Source: Liriodendron chinense (taxonomy: Eukaryota > Streptophyta > Magnoliopsida > Magnoliales > Magnoliaceae). From it: 64,000 nt of DNA. Below, one piece after another: positions 43,227-56,840 of this stretch. Under the pieces are notes generated by a model, which searched no databases, had not been told where the DNA came from, and worked only from the letters and a program-made list of their open reading frames with translations. The stretch is from the NCBI GenBank assembly GCA_003013855.2, contig PVNU02000927.1:62001-126000 (forward strand), in the 5' to 3' direction. The position numbers were made by a program, and so were the translations under genes. Each line of letters opens with the position of its first letter. The stretch's first letter is position 1.

Positions 43227-44620
43227 CACCCCCCAACCAGCATTTTGCTAGTCCCGAGCAAAACATGCGTGAGACAAGTTCAATTCTCCAAAAACCAACT
43301 CTCCTTCAGAAACTATTCTTCTATACATCCCAAGATACACAAGTGTAAAAGTCAGAAAAATTAGGTGATAGAGGTTGAAACCTTAAACTCTCAACACATA
43401 ATAAGTGTTCATATGAAATCCCCGCTGATTGATTGATAAATAGAAGAACTTGAACAAATTCAACCTAGTGTGCATAGTGAAAGTTCATCTCATGAGTTTC
43501 TGGGCTTATCTTCTTCATAGATCAACTAAACTATGGATTTCAAGGTGCACAGAGCAATAACAAGCCTATGACAGGAATTTGTCTTACTGTCCTTCCGACG
43601 GCTTTCACAATACGTCCCATTTCCGGCTTTGGTTATGGGTAGACCATCCCCCGGTTGGTAGTAGGTAACCCTAATTGGAATTTTCCATCATTCCCAATTT
43701 CATCATTCCTTTCCTTTTTCTTTTACATTAGATAGGATTTTTATAAATCCATATCTTTTGTTATTTTCCCATGGACAAGGATGGACAAAGTACCCCGGCT
43801 TGGTTTCTCAACACCTTAAATCAAAGTATAGCTAATCCACAAATCACATAATCCTTTCAACCCATGAAAATCGTGTAATATAAACTGGGTGTAAAAGTGT
43901 TCAAATTTTCTATCACTCACATAAATAGGGGAATTCACATATAAAACCATTATAATAAGAGAAGTTCAAAGCTTGCAACATCACTCACTTCGTATCTTCT
44001 CTTCTTATGCTCGTATCATCTTAAATGTATAGAAATAACGTTTTCCAAAAGAGTTTTGAATTTTAGAAAAATTGAAAATTTTCTACATAATTGCTCGAAA
44101 TGTCACAAAAGCTAGTAGATTCATCTAAGGAATCTCACCCCTCAACCAAAATCTTACATTGTCCTCAATGTAATAAGATATGCAATATGCATGACATGAG
44201 AGCAATGCCATAAAACAAAGGAGAGTGAGAACAAGAGTACCTGAGGTAGCAAGTAGATCAATTCTTGCATCTTCCATTGTCTCGATGAGACTTATTCAAT
44301 CCTAAATGTAGAAAAGAAATCCTAACCTACCTACCTACCTTTGATTAGTCCGATCGACTACACGATCAAATTTGAGCAGGATTTTCATGAATTACACTAG
44401 GTTTCTCATGAGGACCATCCAAAGTCCTGCTCGAATGTATACATGGGTGCGTTTCTTCATGAAAGTCCAATCATAGTGTGCACCACACGCATGTAAGGAG
44501 GAGATAAGAGCAGCAAAAAGATATCTCCTCAAGTTCTGAATTGGGTTGTAATTGATTAAAACAGGTCTTCCCAATCAGAATTTTCAATGGGTTGAAGAAC
44601 CCATGATGGTGGAGAGACAT
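43227..44620 (-). other. Internal non-coding part of the non-autonomous element
   Basis: About 1.4 kb between the ORF and the 3' LTR without coding potential or recognisable domains. Only short shadows are open. Confidence 0.6.
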
Positions 44621-44623
44621 TCA

Positions 44624-45697
44624 TTAATATTTTTCAGTTTGGGTTCTCTCCTCCACATATTCAGAATTGCATGGTGTTTCTACAAATAATGATAAAGAGT
44701 GTAAATCAGTGGAATGGTGTTCTTCAGGCACCGACACCGTGTCTAACAAACTATCCAACTCCATAATCCTCTCGTCATCAAGATCATAGGGGTGGGTCAT
44801 GCATTCTTCTAGGAAATCGAGAGAGTCGGATGAAGGGTTCTCGTTCTCCCTAAGTGATTGAGGAAATTCTGTTTCAAGGGTAAGGAATTCCTCCTCTATA
44901 GAGGGGAGGTCTTCCAAAGAAAAATTTTCAGATTCAGTGGTAAGCACATCATCTAGCATTGGTTGATCTTTTGAAATTTCAGATTGTGCCACCCCATCAT
45001 CCAAAGAAACAGAATTTTCAACCCAAGGGAATTCTTCCACAATAGAATCGGGCATGTGTTGTTAGTAGAAGGACTCAAAAATATCGACTTCGACCATCTC
45101 TTTAGCAATAATTTCTTCCAGTGACTCAAAAACATTCGGCCCTTTGGAAGAAGAAATCATGGACTCACAATCATCCTTCAAACCCTCATTGTAGGCAATC
45201 AAACTATCACTTTCAGATTTTGTAGATTCCTCGGGTTTGTTAACCGTCATTGAAATCTCTTCATCATTCAAATCGGAATAGCTAAAAGAGATAGTTGATT
45301 CACCATAATCGATGGTAATGGTGGGATCACTGAGATCTACATCCCCTAAAAGTTTAGTCATCAAATCGGAAGAGGGTTGGGCTTAGATAGCCACATCCTC
45401 CTCTATGTTGGGGATTGATTCGGTGTTCCCAATGTCGGGTTCAGGAATTTGAGATGGCGAGAGGTTTTGTATGCATTGCTCAGTTATTTCCATAAACTCT
45501 CGCAGCGTATCCTCAAGAGTTCGTGTCGGTTGTGGATCATGAGAAAGAAACTCTTGAGGATAATTGTTGGCATCCATGGTTGGCTCATCTTCCATTGGAC
45601 TAGAGGTGTGAGGACTCTCTCGATGAAGACCATACGTATTATATAACGAATATTGATAAGATGGTTGATAAGCATAACCATACAAGTGATCACGCAA
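44624..45697 (-). pseudogene. Acidic gag-position ORF with two in-frame stops
   Basis: Three open stretches (45697-45383, 45364-45062, 45055-44624) lie in the same frame and are separated only by short gaps with stop codons, so they were one ORF of about 355 codons. The N-terminal part is Tyr/Pro/Ser-rich (YAYQPSYQYSLYNTYG). The rest is highly acidic (DLPSIEEEFLTLETEFPQSL, DLDDERIMELDSLLD). No zinc knuckle, protease or RT motif. I do not recognise the family; the position near the primer-binding site suggests a gag-like or element-specific protein. Confidence 0.6.
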
Positions 45698-46196
45698 TGT
45701 CTTTACTGGTTGGTTATTACTCCCCCGGTCCTTTTTCTTATTCCTACCTCCTATTAAACTTGGTGGAACACTCTTGTTATTTTCAACCCAGTAATCACGT
45801 AGCGTCTTACATTGGGGGGTAGTGGAGGTTCTTTGAATCTCAGTAAAATATTCATGCTTGGAGGAATCCCGATCACAATGAGTTTGGGTCTCCTAATCTG
45901 ACGTCTCATCCTCCAAAAGGTACTTGTACGCACAATTCATCCAATCATACATTATGAAATTTTAAGGAATTGGAAACTACCCTAATCTAAAAAAAAGAAC
46001 AAAGAGAAGGGAGATGGAGAGATGTTACCTAATAGAGTGAGATATATGTTAGCGACAATGTCCTACAAAATCCAACAAAAAATTGTTAGTAATCTAGAAA
46101 AAAAAATCAGAAAATCTAGTTCTATAAAAACTGAAAATTCTACCTAACTAAGACTACTCTATAGCTACTAGAACAATTAGAACCGTTTAACCTCTT

Positions 46197-46214
46197 TCCC
46201 CGGCAACGGCGCCA
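46197..46214 (-). other. Primer-binding site of the non-autonomous element
   Basis: Minus-strand TGGCGCCGTTGCCGGGGA, six bases inside the 5' LTR end at 46221. This 18-mer is what I recall from Athila-group gypsy elements. Confidence 0.75.
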
Positions 46215-46220
46215 AAAACT

Positions 46221-48297
46221 TGTTCGCTTCCCCAAGTGTAGGGTTGAGATGTAGTAATAAATCTCGGTAAGACCGAGGTCGATCCACAGGGAAGGAAGTA
46301 AACAATTCCAACTATCCTAATAAATAGAATCAAAGAGGTTTGTGAAATTGGTTTTGAACATAAAATAGAAAATCTGATAATGGAAAGATAACAAGAGCAT
46401 TAAGGATCCACTTATAGCTCTCCTTAGATGCATAATTCGCTACTGTTTCTCACTTTCTCAACTAGAATCGAAATTAAGATCTATCTAGTCGGATGATAGA
46501 GCGGTTAAAACAATCAACCTGACATATGTATGATCAATGTACATGATTCACTCAATGCAAGCTAGGACGAGCATACTCAATAGCATAGGTCAGTCCCAAT
46601 TCCAATAGACTAAGTTCACAATCATGACCATCATTAAGTCCTGTCACAAGACAAAGCTAGATCATGATTTGAACTTGATTCAAATCACATACATAGTCTC
46701 AAACATACTTCAAAAATCCATAAAAGTAAAACTTTGGTAGGAAGTTCCCACATGAAGATCATAATACTAGAGCGTACTCTAATTCCTCGGATCATATAGG
46801 TCTAGACTAACACATAACAATTAAGAACTCAAGTAATTCTTCCAAACATCCATAAGTCATCATAAGACTAAGAAAAACTACTTTAGTACTTGAATTATAC
46901 TTCAAACCATTGTTCATAAACATGAAATCCAATCTTAAAACCAATAAAAACTAATCAAACAATCTAAGAAAACTATAAGATTCACCTCTTAGCTCTAGCT
47001 AAGAGATTAGCTAATGAAAAGCATATTAAAAATAAAACTAGAACTAAGAAAAGGAAGAAAAACTAGCTGGAGGAGGCTAGGAAGCCTCCTATGACTTGAA
47101 CTCCTTGCTCCCCACGTCCTTGGTTGCCCTGGAATAGAAGAGAGCATCTCCCTTTATAATACAGCAAGAGTACCGCAACGTAACAAATTTTATTTCGCTT
47201 CGTACAGCTTAACCAATGGTTGGATTGCCTTCAAATTTAATTTGTAGATTCCTTGTAATGTGATCTTCCTCATAGATGATTTAGATTTCCAAATATTATC
47301 TTCTGAATGGGCCCACCAATCAGATCATCGACCGCCTCTCAAAATCAAGCACTTCGGGTACCTTCAGAACCAGTCATCTTGCTTTCAACGCTCCGGAGTG
47401 TACAGATGTCAGATTGATCCCAAATTTTGAACATTGGTAGAAAACTTCCTCCTCTACATGATAGATGGATTAGATTGTCCAAAAAAAAATCCTAGAATGT
47501 GGTCCGAAAATTAGAACACTTAGGGCTTTTATAAACTCTGCGCAATTGGATCTTTCTGGATGGTCCATCTTTCTTCAACCGGTACGATCAAACCACACAT
47601 CCTTGTAATCTAAAACTTTGTGGTTATTCATATATGGATGTGATCTAGAAGATGGCCTAAGTAGATTCTTCATATCATCAATGATGGGCCACCTGGACCA
47701 GCCCAGAGTGGAGTAGGCCGAATCTGGAACTTTCTGGACAGTTCGTATTGTTTTGGCCACCACGATCAATCCGTAGCTCCGATCGACACGAAACCACTTG
47801 GATTAGTTCGGCGTCGAGCTCCTATTCGACATGGACATGTTAGATTTTCAAATATCATTAAGATGGGTCCAAAAAACTGTTTCGAAAATCTAAAAAGGGG
47901 AATAGCCTGTATCTGAAATCTGACTCTTGAAAGTGCATGGCCGACCTGTCATCTGGCCGGTCGGCCGACCGGTCGGACGATAGGTCGGCCTTAACAGAAT
48001 CAGTCCAGAGAATTTGTTATTTCTGGAGGGTTTTGCCGGCCGGCCGGTCAGGCTGTAAATTGTGACTTTTTTCACACTTTTCTTCCTCCATTGCATTGCA
48101 TCTTTCCTCCATCTCGTATCCTTTATTTCTTTGATCTTCAAGGCATACAAAGTGACTCTTTTAACCATGAATTGGTGAAGTCTCCCTCTCATTCCTACAA
48201 TCACAAATCCATGCATTAGATTAGTCTTTAAATCATGATAACCATGCATAATGAGTGATGAATTGGGGTTAGAATATGCACAATTAAGAGCTCAACA
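46221..48297 (-). repeat. 5' LTR of the non-autonomous element
   Basis: 2077 bp, colinear with 41132-43226 apart from small indels, including a short deletion in the GGCCGG-rich part near 48030. Confidence 0.88.
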
Positions 48298-48383
48298 CTA
48301 GGCAGGACTGACCTCTTAAACTGAGGCAGTGGCCGGGTAGGGTAGGGTGCTCAGACTATAGCAGTAACTACTCGGGGTTGAAT

Positions 48384-48423
<40 letters not shown>

Positions 48424-48491
48424 CCGGGCCGGCGGGCGGGTAAGGTTGCGAGGTTGGTCGAACGGACTGGAGACTAGAGAGAGAGAGAGAT

Positions 48492-48532
<41 letters not shown>

Positions 48533-50013
48533 CGGTGGCCAGACGGATAGTCGGGCAGTGGGGAAGTTAGGGTTTTGGGGAGGGAATGGGCGCTCGTTAG
48601 TTCGAAAGAAATGTTTAGGAAAGTTAGGGTTTAGTTTTAACTTTATATATATATATAATTTGGACGTAACCATGTAACTTTTTCTACTGAAAGCAGCAGT
48701 TAACTTATTTAGGATAAGTAAATTTGGTTAACAAATGATTATCAGTTACTTAATTGCTGAAACATGCATATAGTATTTTAGTTTTTTTGCATTTTGCTTT
48801 TTTTACTTTTCTATACTGGTTGAAAAGTCAAGAGGGAGAGAATTTTTTTCAAATTTTAGTTTTTAGCTACTAGTTTATATGTATTGGACTAAAAATTAAG
48901 CTTATGTGATTATCTTATCCTCCCATATCAAAACATTTATTGGACAGCTAAAAATGAAAATATTCAATGGTTTTATTTCAATAGATATATATCCTGCGAG
49001 ATATTTAAGTGCATGCATGTTGATTATCATACGTAACCAGTGTATCATATGACTACCCCTTCACTTAATGGGGAGAGAAATGTTCCAAATGGCACTTCCT
49101 GCCAAGATGTCACATGTTTATAACATCACAGCTGTGTAAAAGGTCAGCTTCATTAATGGGGCCTAAGAAAGAGCGTGGGAGAGAGATTTTAGGAAAGAGT
49201 TGTAATAAGGAGAGGCCTCATATGTTGTACCACAAACCGTACATGGGCCATGGGGATTCCTTTCGAGGATTGAATTTAAATCTCTATATCTAAAAACTTA
49301 ATCAAGATCTCGGCTAATCGAGGCCATCAAATATACTATCCAAGTTGTAAATTATAATAAAAAAAATACATAACTTTTATAACTCAAAACCAATTAAACA
49401 CAATTGCATACTTATAATCATACAAACTTGTAATTTCCAAAAAAAAAAAAAAAAACATCATTAAATCATCCCACAAATTAATTATTAGCATAAAATTGAC
49501 CACAACCATCCATAATAGAAAAAAGGTTTAAACAACCCCATGCATCCTATTTGATCATGCATTTGCTTACTTGGCATTGACGAACCGTAAAACAAAATTG
49601 ACTAGATCTCCAAACCCTTGTGTCTAACTATGCTGAAATTTTAAATGGCCATTGCTTATTAAGGCGTACACAATATAGTCCACTTGTTTGCCAAACAGAC
49701 ATATCTATCGATGTGATAAAATATAGAAATGGGTAATTATTGGGAAATGGGACTACTCTTATACTACTTTGATTGAATTTTTAGAACCGTATTGAAATTA
49801 ACACGATTTTAAAAAAATTAAATTTTATTAGTAACCTTAACAATTTTCTTTTTTATAATCTCAAGTTTCAAAAAGAAAAAATATCACGAAATTTGAACTC
49901 TATATTTATATGTGAAACATCTGAATTTTCCATTATCAATCTTTTCAACTATAAAATCTCCCTAATCTATTCCAGAAGGAGGAGAGGAGGAGAGCCAACA
50001 TGTTAGCCATTCA
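48298..50013. other. Intergenic stretch with (GA)n and (TA)n microsatellites
   Basis: (GA)n at 48385-48421 and a short one at 48477-48490; (TA)n at 48493-48528. The first 40 bp repeat the left flank of the preceding element. No gene or other repeat recognised. Confidence 0.7.
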
Positions 50014-51701
50014 TGTAATGCCCTGAGATTTTTGACTCTCGTAAATACTGTGATAAGCCGAGTTCCCGGGTGTCATTTGGAATGCGCCAAGGATAAATTC
50101 CTCTATATTCCATTAATAATTCATTTATTTAGTATTTTGTGGCATTTAATCACATTGACGGAAGATAAGTAATCTTATTCCATTAATTTCTACACAAAGT
50201 TATCAATAAATGTCCTTAAAATATATCAAATAAAACATTTAATTTTTATCTTTACCATGAAAGACTTATTACAATTTTGAAATAAAATAGTAAACTATTC
50301 TACGAATGCATAATAAATAAAGTCTTCATTACACCACTCTGGCTACGTCATCTGTCATCTGTTGTCACGAACCTTCAAACACCTCGCCTTAGTGCTCGAT
50401 TCACTTACTGGATCTTCACCTGGATTATCTGAGATATGGTTGGATAGCATTAAACACTATCGTAGTGGGGAATATCCCTCCAAGACAATCATGATAATAA
50501 TAATAATATAGAGTATACGCAAGCAGATGAATAATATCTATAATCAAATCAAAACATCCAAATAAAATCTTGTTAATGTGATGCATGAGATACATGCTTT
50601 AGCTAAGGCACCTTTGATAGAATCAATCACATGAAGCAGGAAATTCCCTATTATGACTTCACGCTAGCCACTAGTCACCAGAAGTTCATCGGACATGCAA
50701 GCCCATAGTTTTGCCCGACCACGTGAGAAATGGGATACTAATAGCCCAAATCTACATGCGATACTTACGGGAGAAGTAGGATGCTCTAGCCTATTCTCAA
50801 TTCCGTACACTCACATGGAGCCGAGTGAATGCATGACTTTTGTTTCACCTTTATTCAAGTGTTTTCTCATACAACCGTTTTAAATACAACTCAATGGTCA
50901 CTATAGGGAGTCACAAGTAGCCCAGCATAGGCCGACAACACGGGATTAGTGTCCATTGCACCAACTCCAGCTCATGAGATAACATATACGATTAATGTCC
51001 ACTCATTGTCCCCACTTATAATCCAACTAAGTCACATGAATAGTCATTAATTTTCAACATAGCCAACCAAAGGAAACATACATATACAACACATGGATCC
51101 ATTCCAACATCGTGTGAATACAAGGATCCCTTAGTAATAGTCAATACATAAACATAGTTATGTCAAGATTATCTTTCCAACATGGACATCTCCAATGGGC
51201 CCATCTCTCTACAACAACTGATCTCATCAATATGGGGACAAGGGTGTACACAAGAGTAATATTCACATGATAATCATCATCTATATGATGTATACATCAT
51301 CATAACTATCTTAATCATACATAAATATAAATAAACAAAATCAACACATGGTTCTCACAATAATGTAAAAAAATATGCATGCTTTCTCACATATAAATCT
51401 AAACATGAAATTAGAGCATCACATAATATCATTTGAACATAAATCTAACATTAATCATGGTATAATATGAATTATACATTTAAGCCTAAGATACTCAATT
51501 AACAATAAAGAAAATCTAGAAAATTACACTTTTATTCATGTTGGCTTGAAGGGAAAATCATCACCTTTATCTAATAGAAATTCTAGGTTGAAGAACAAGG
51601 GAGAAGTGTCATCTATACTACCTATAGTAACGCACTCGAGTTATGATGGGGATCCACTCTTGTGGATGGGGAAGGAAGAAGAAGAAGTAGGAAGGGCTTA
51701 G

Positions 51702-51744
<43 letters not shown>

Positions 51745-53161
51745 ACCTCTCTTTCTCTAACACATCGAGCCTAGGGTTAGGAGAGGGCTTGGACGTGAGA
51801 TGTATGAAGAGAATTATGAGAGGGGATGTGCGCATGCACACCTCCTAATCTCATTGGGATTTGCCAAACAATGATTAAAGGGTTGATTTTTGAGGAATTC
51901 TAATCCATTGACTACGTTGGGCATGAAGAGTAGAATTGAAATATATAATTTTTATGGTGATGTGAAATCTAGATTGACCAATCTTGAAAAATGGCCCGAC
52001 GAGTGCCAAAACGAGGTCGATCTCAATTAACGGTCCATGTTTGATGATCAAGGTCCAAATTTGGAGAAAATGTGAAGTCATGACCGGCAAATGATTAGAC
52101 AAAATTTGGTGGTTGATTGATGGTGAAAAATGCATAGATATGAAATTCTAATTTTTGGCGGAAAAGAAAGGGGTTGGCTTCGTAGTTCAACAATGTAGGA
52201 TAATAGATCAGGGTTCAAATTTTGTGTAAACTTGTAGTTATGTGAGGACAATGGGTGGTCCAAATTTGAGAAGTGATTGACCGTGGAAAGTGGGTTAATT
52301 GAATGGTCCAGATTTAAAAGGAGTTGGTAAGTTAATTATTTCTTAAAATTAAATAACTTGGCGCTTTAGAAAGAGTTTTATCAAGGTGGGCACTCAAATC
52401 AAACTATTGTTTCATGATAAGGATAATCCAAGTCATTCATATGAAAAATAATATTCGACTACGATTACACATCCACTTTCCTCACTCGATGGACACAAAT
52501 ATCAAAGGTTAAGAGGCTGATTTGACAATTGGATTACTTCTACTATGATTTAAGGGCTGAAATTTAATATGCATGGTTAATTTATGATGAATAGCCATGG
52601 TACAAAATTTCAAGTTAAACGGACTATGGGAACCATGTGATCTAGAAATCAGGTTAATGTGAGTCATTTTCATTTTGGACACTCAAGATTTCATATCTAT
52701 ACACTTCAAATAATCAATCAAATTTTATGATAAGGGTTTACCACTAAGATAATTAGTTTGGTATGGTTACATTCTCAACTACATTTCTGGATCAACGACT
52801 GCGGACGCTCTTAGGTTAAGATCTCCATGATCGCGAGTCTTAATAGAAAATCTATCTATATGGTATTCTTATACACCTAAAATTACGTTTACCTTTCGGA
52901 TGGATTCGAAAATTATCTATCCGATTGATCAGAAATCACGAATTAGGAGATACAATGGCATTATCGTAATTATCAGTAAATGCCAATTTTAAAAAATCTA
53001 ACTACTCTACGTTGTTCATGGCATTATTCTAAGTAACTTTTGTAAAGGGTACCCTATCAGATCTCTTATGGATCTCCCTTTCTTCGTAAATCAAATTTAA
53101 TGTACAGTATTTAATCAAAATAAAATTTTCAAATAAAATTCGAATAATACGGGGCATTACA
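50014..53161 (-). repeat. 3' LTR of the LARD-like element
   Basis: 3148 bp. Contains a (TC)n microsatellite at 51703-51741. ORFs inside are short and not conserved in the other LTR. Confidence 0.88.
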
Positions 53162-55084
53162 AATCCACCCTCCTTAAAAATAAGCTTTGTCCCCAAATTT
53201 TCCTAAGCGTCGATTGTAGGCAATCTCTCTATTTCTTCGCATTTTTAGCTATCATTGTCCTATTCCGGGTTAGTCGCAAGTTTAGTGTCAACTCACACTA
53301 CCCCCCTTAAAATAAGATTTCTGTCATTGTGGTTGATTTTATAAGCTCTCAGATTTATGTCCTTACTCGCTTTCATTATGCACTCTGATTCCTAGATGGT
53401 TTTGAATATATCGACAGGTCTCTCAAATCATTCAATCATTTATCCCTTAATATTTCTCAGGTTTGGGTGAGTGTTCTTCTAATCAAAGATCTAGGATGAT
53501 TAGGGTTAGATAATTATCAAAGATGTCTGATCGCTAATGGAGAGACTGATAGAGATTTTAGATGATAGATATGAGTTTAATTAGGTCAGTATGATCAAAT
53601 GGTCAAGTGAAAGAGTAAATAAGTGATCGGGTAACTACGCGAATGAGATATCATCGACGGTCGTTGAAGTGCGATGGAAAGATGAGATTAGGGGTACCGT
53701 ATTATAACTCTTTATAGGGTCTAAGCGGCTAAGCTTTTACATCCTAGGGTCGTTTATACATCCATCTTATTCTAGCCATTCAAAGAAAACAATCACACAC
53801 ATTCCAAGAGAATACACAAAAGTCCTCCCATGAGAACAATGATGCGGTTTGTATAGTGTCGACATCACAGGAGAACGGTTCAAGTAGATTCGAATCCGAT
53901 ACTTATAACTTCTACTCGCACTTGAGCATTAAGTTCTTTAGTATTTATTCGAAATTTTGAGTGACGTCTCTTGGGATTTGAACTTGGATCCAATCGCTTA
54001 CACACGCATAAGGTACGGCTCTGTCCTCCTATGTAATCGGTTTAGCCTAACATCGTAGGAACTTTTATACACTCTCACAAAACAAACATCAACAAATAAA
54101 ATCCAAAAGAAATTCATCAATACAAAACATCACAACCTTACAAGGTCCTATTTACTTCCGTCGCCAGTCATGGTCAAGGTTTATGTGGGGGTTGATAAGT
54201 AGCATTTAATGGTCGTGGTAACGTACCTAAGGTAATTGAGTTGGGCCCAAAATTTATAAGGATGTATAAGAAAATGTCAGGGAGCACTTCCAAGAGTACA
54301 AGCTTGCAAACTAGGTCTAATTAAATGGGTTTCAAGGCTAAGGGACTAAGATAGTGCCGAATCTGGAATGCAAGACTTACAAGTGCTCTTAGAATTCTTT
54401 CTTCCAAACCAGGCATCGGTTTATCCTAAAATTTGGCAGGAAGGCTGTAGGTTAGGTTTGGAACATAAGTAATTTTTATTAGACCAATATTCCTATAGTA
54501 ACACATGTTTATGTCCTAATTAATTCTAAAATGTGTAGCAGGTCAGCAAACTTTTATGCAGGATTTTCACTAATGTTGAAATTTTCCTGATTTATCTACA
54601 TATCGGATTGATCTGAAATTTTATGGAGGTTTTGGGAGATAAGTTAGGAGTCTACAAAAAATTTAATAATTCTGAAAATGTATTTTCTAATGGTGGTATT
54701 CTGCTTGGTTTAGAAATCTATCCTAACTGTAAAATTCAAAATAAAATAACTAGCTCTAAGAATTGAGCGAGATAATTCACATAATTCAGTGAAACAATGA
54801 TCTAAACATGGAAAATTGATAACAATCATAGGATTCAAGAAAAAAAGGGAGAATTCACTTCCCAAAAATCCTAAAGTTTATAAATTTCTACATTTATCGA
54901 CTACCCTAATGATTTTAAGGGGCCTAAGATTGGGTTTCTAAATTCATAACATCACATGTAAACATTAGGGGTTGAACCTAGGTGTTTTCTTTCTAGTTCA
55001 TAAGGACCTAAGCCACAGGGTGTGTTTATTATGATAAAAGTCGGGCTTCTAACCCAGAGGTCCCGATTGTGCTCTGATACCATT
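53162..55084 (-). other. Interior of the LARD-like element (PPT to PBS), non-coding
   Basis: Minus strand: TGGTATCAGAGC at 55082-55071, two bases from the LTR, is the initiator tRNA-Met binding site. AAGGAGGGTGGATT next to 53162 is the polypurine tract. No gag, protease, RT or integrase motif in any frame between them. Confidence 0.8.
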
Positions 55085-56767
55085 TATAACGTCCTGAGAT
55101 TTTCGACTCTCGTGGATATTGTGATGAGCCGAGTTCCTAGGTATTATTTGGAATACACCAAAGATAAATTCATCTATATTCCATTAATTATTCATTTATT
55201 TAATATTTTGTGGCATTCAAGTACATTAACGGAAGATAAGTAATCTTATTCCATTAATTTCTATACTAAGTTATCAATAAATGTCCATAAAATATATCAA
55301 ATAAAACATTTAATCTTTGTCTTTACCATGAAAGACTTATTACAACTTTGAAATAAAACAGTAAACTATTCTAAGAGTGTATAATAAATAAAGTCTTCAT
55401 TACACTGCTCCGGCTGCATCATCCGTCATCTGTTGCCACGAACCTTCGAACACGTCGCCTCAGTGCTCGATTCACTTACTGGATCTTCACCTGGATTATC
55501 TGAGATATGGTTGGATAGCGTTAAACGCTATCATCGTGGAGAATATCCCTCCAGGACAATAATAATAATAATAATAACACAAAGTATACTCAAGCAAATG
55601 GATAATATCTTTAATCAAATCAAAACACCCAAATAAAATCTTGTTAATGTGATGCATAAGATACATGCTCTAGCTAAGGCACCCTAGCTAGAATCAATCA
55701 CATGAAGCAGGAGACTCCTTATTACGACTTCACGCTATCCACTAGTCACCAGAGGTTCCTCGGACACGCAAGCCCATATTTTACCCGACCATGTGAGAAA
55801 CGGGACGCTAATAGCCCAAATCTACGCGCGATACTGTACGGGAGAAGTAAGACGCTCTAGCCTATTCTCAATTTCGTACACTCACATGAAACCAAGTGAA
55901 TGCATGACTTTTGTTTCACCTTTATTTAAGTGTTTTCACATACAACTGCTTTAAATACAACTCAATGGTCACTATAGGGAGTTGTAAGTAACCAAGCATA
56001 GGCCGACAGCACGGGATTAGTGTCCATAGCACCAATTTCGGCTCATGAGATAACATATACGATTAATGTCCACTCCTTATCCCACTTATAGTCTAACTTA
56101 GTCCCACGAATAGCCATTAATTTCTAACATGGCTAACCAAAGGAAACATACATATATAATACATGGATCCATTCCAACATCGTGTGAACATAAAGATCCC
56201 TTGGAAATACTCAACACATAAATATAGTTATTTCAAGATCATCTTTTCAACATGGACACCTCTCACGGGCCCATCTCTCTACAACAACTAATCTCATCAA
56301 TATGGGGACAAGTGTGTACATAAGCGTAATATTCACATGATAATCGTTATCCGTATGATGTATTTATCATCATAACCATCTTAATCATACATAAATATAA
56401 ATCAAAGAAATCAACACATGGTTCTCACAATAATGCGAAAAAATACACATGCTTTCTCACCTATACATCTAAACATGAAATCATAACATCACATAATATC
56501 ATTTTAACATAAATCTAACATGAATCATGGTATAATATGGATCATACATTCAAGCTTAAGATACTCAATTAACAATAAAGAAAATATAGAAAATTACACT
56601 TTTATCCATGTTGGCTTGAAGGGAAAATCATCACCTTTATCTAATCGAAATTCTAGGTTGAAGAACAAGGGAGAAGCGTCGTCTATACTACCTATGGTGA
56701 CGCACTCGAGTAATGATGGAGATCCACTCTTGTGGATGGGGAAGGAAGAAGAAGAAGTAGGAAGAGC

Positions 56768-56840
<73 letters not shown>

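Larger units (their letters stand above)
41132..48297 (-). mobile_element. Non-autonomous LTR retrotransposon with Athila-type primer-binding site
   Basis: 7,166 bp on the minus strand. LTRs are 41132-43226 (2095 bp) and 46221-48297 (2077 bp), similar at roughly 97-98% by eye. Flanks CCAGG (41127-41131) and CTAGG (48298-48302) are a one-mismatch target duplication. A primer-binding site and polypurine tract are in the right places for minus orientation. The 3.0-kb interior has one broken ORF and no protease, RT or integrase motifs, so mobilisation would need proteins from another element. Confidence 0.85.
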
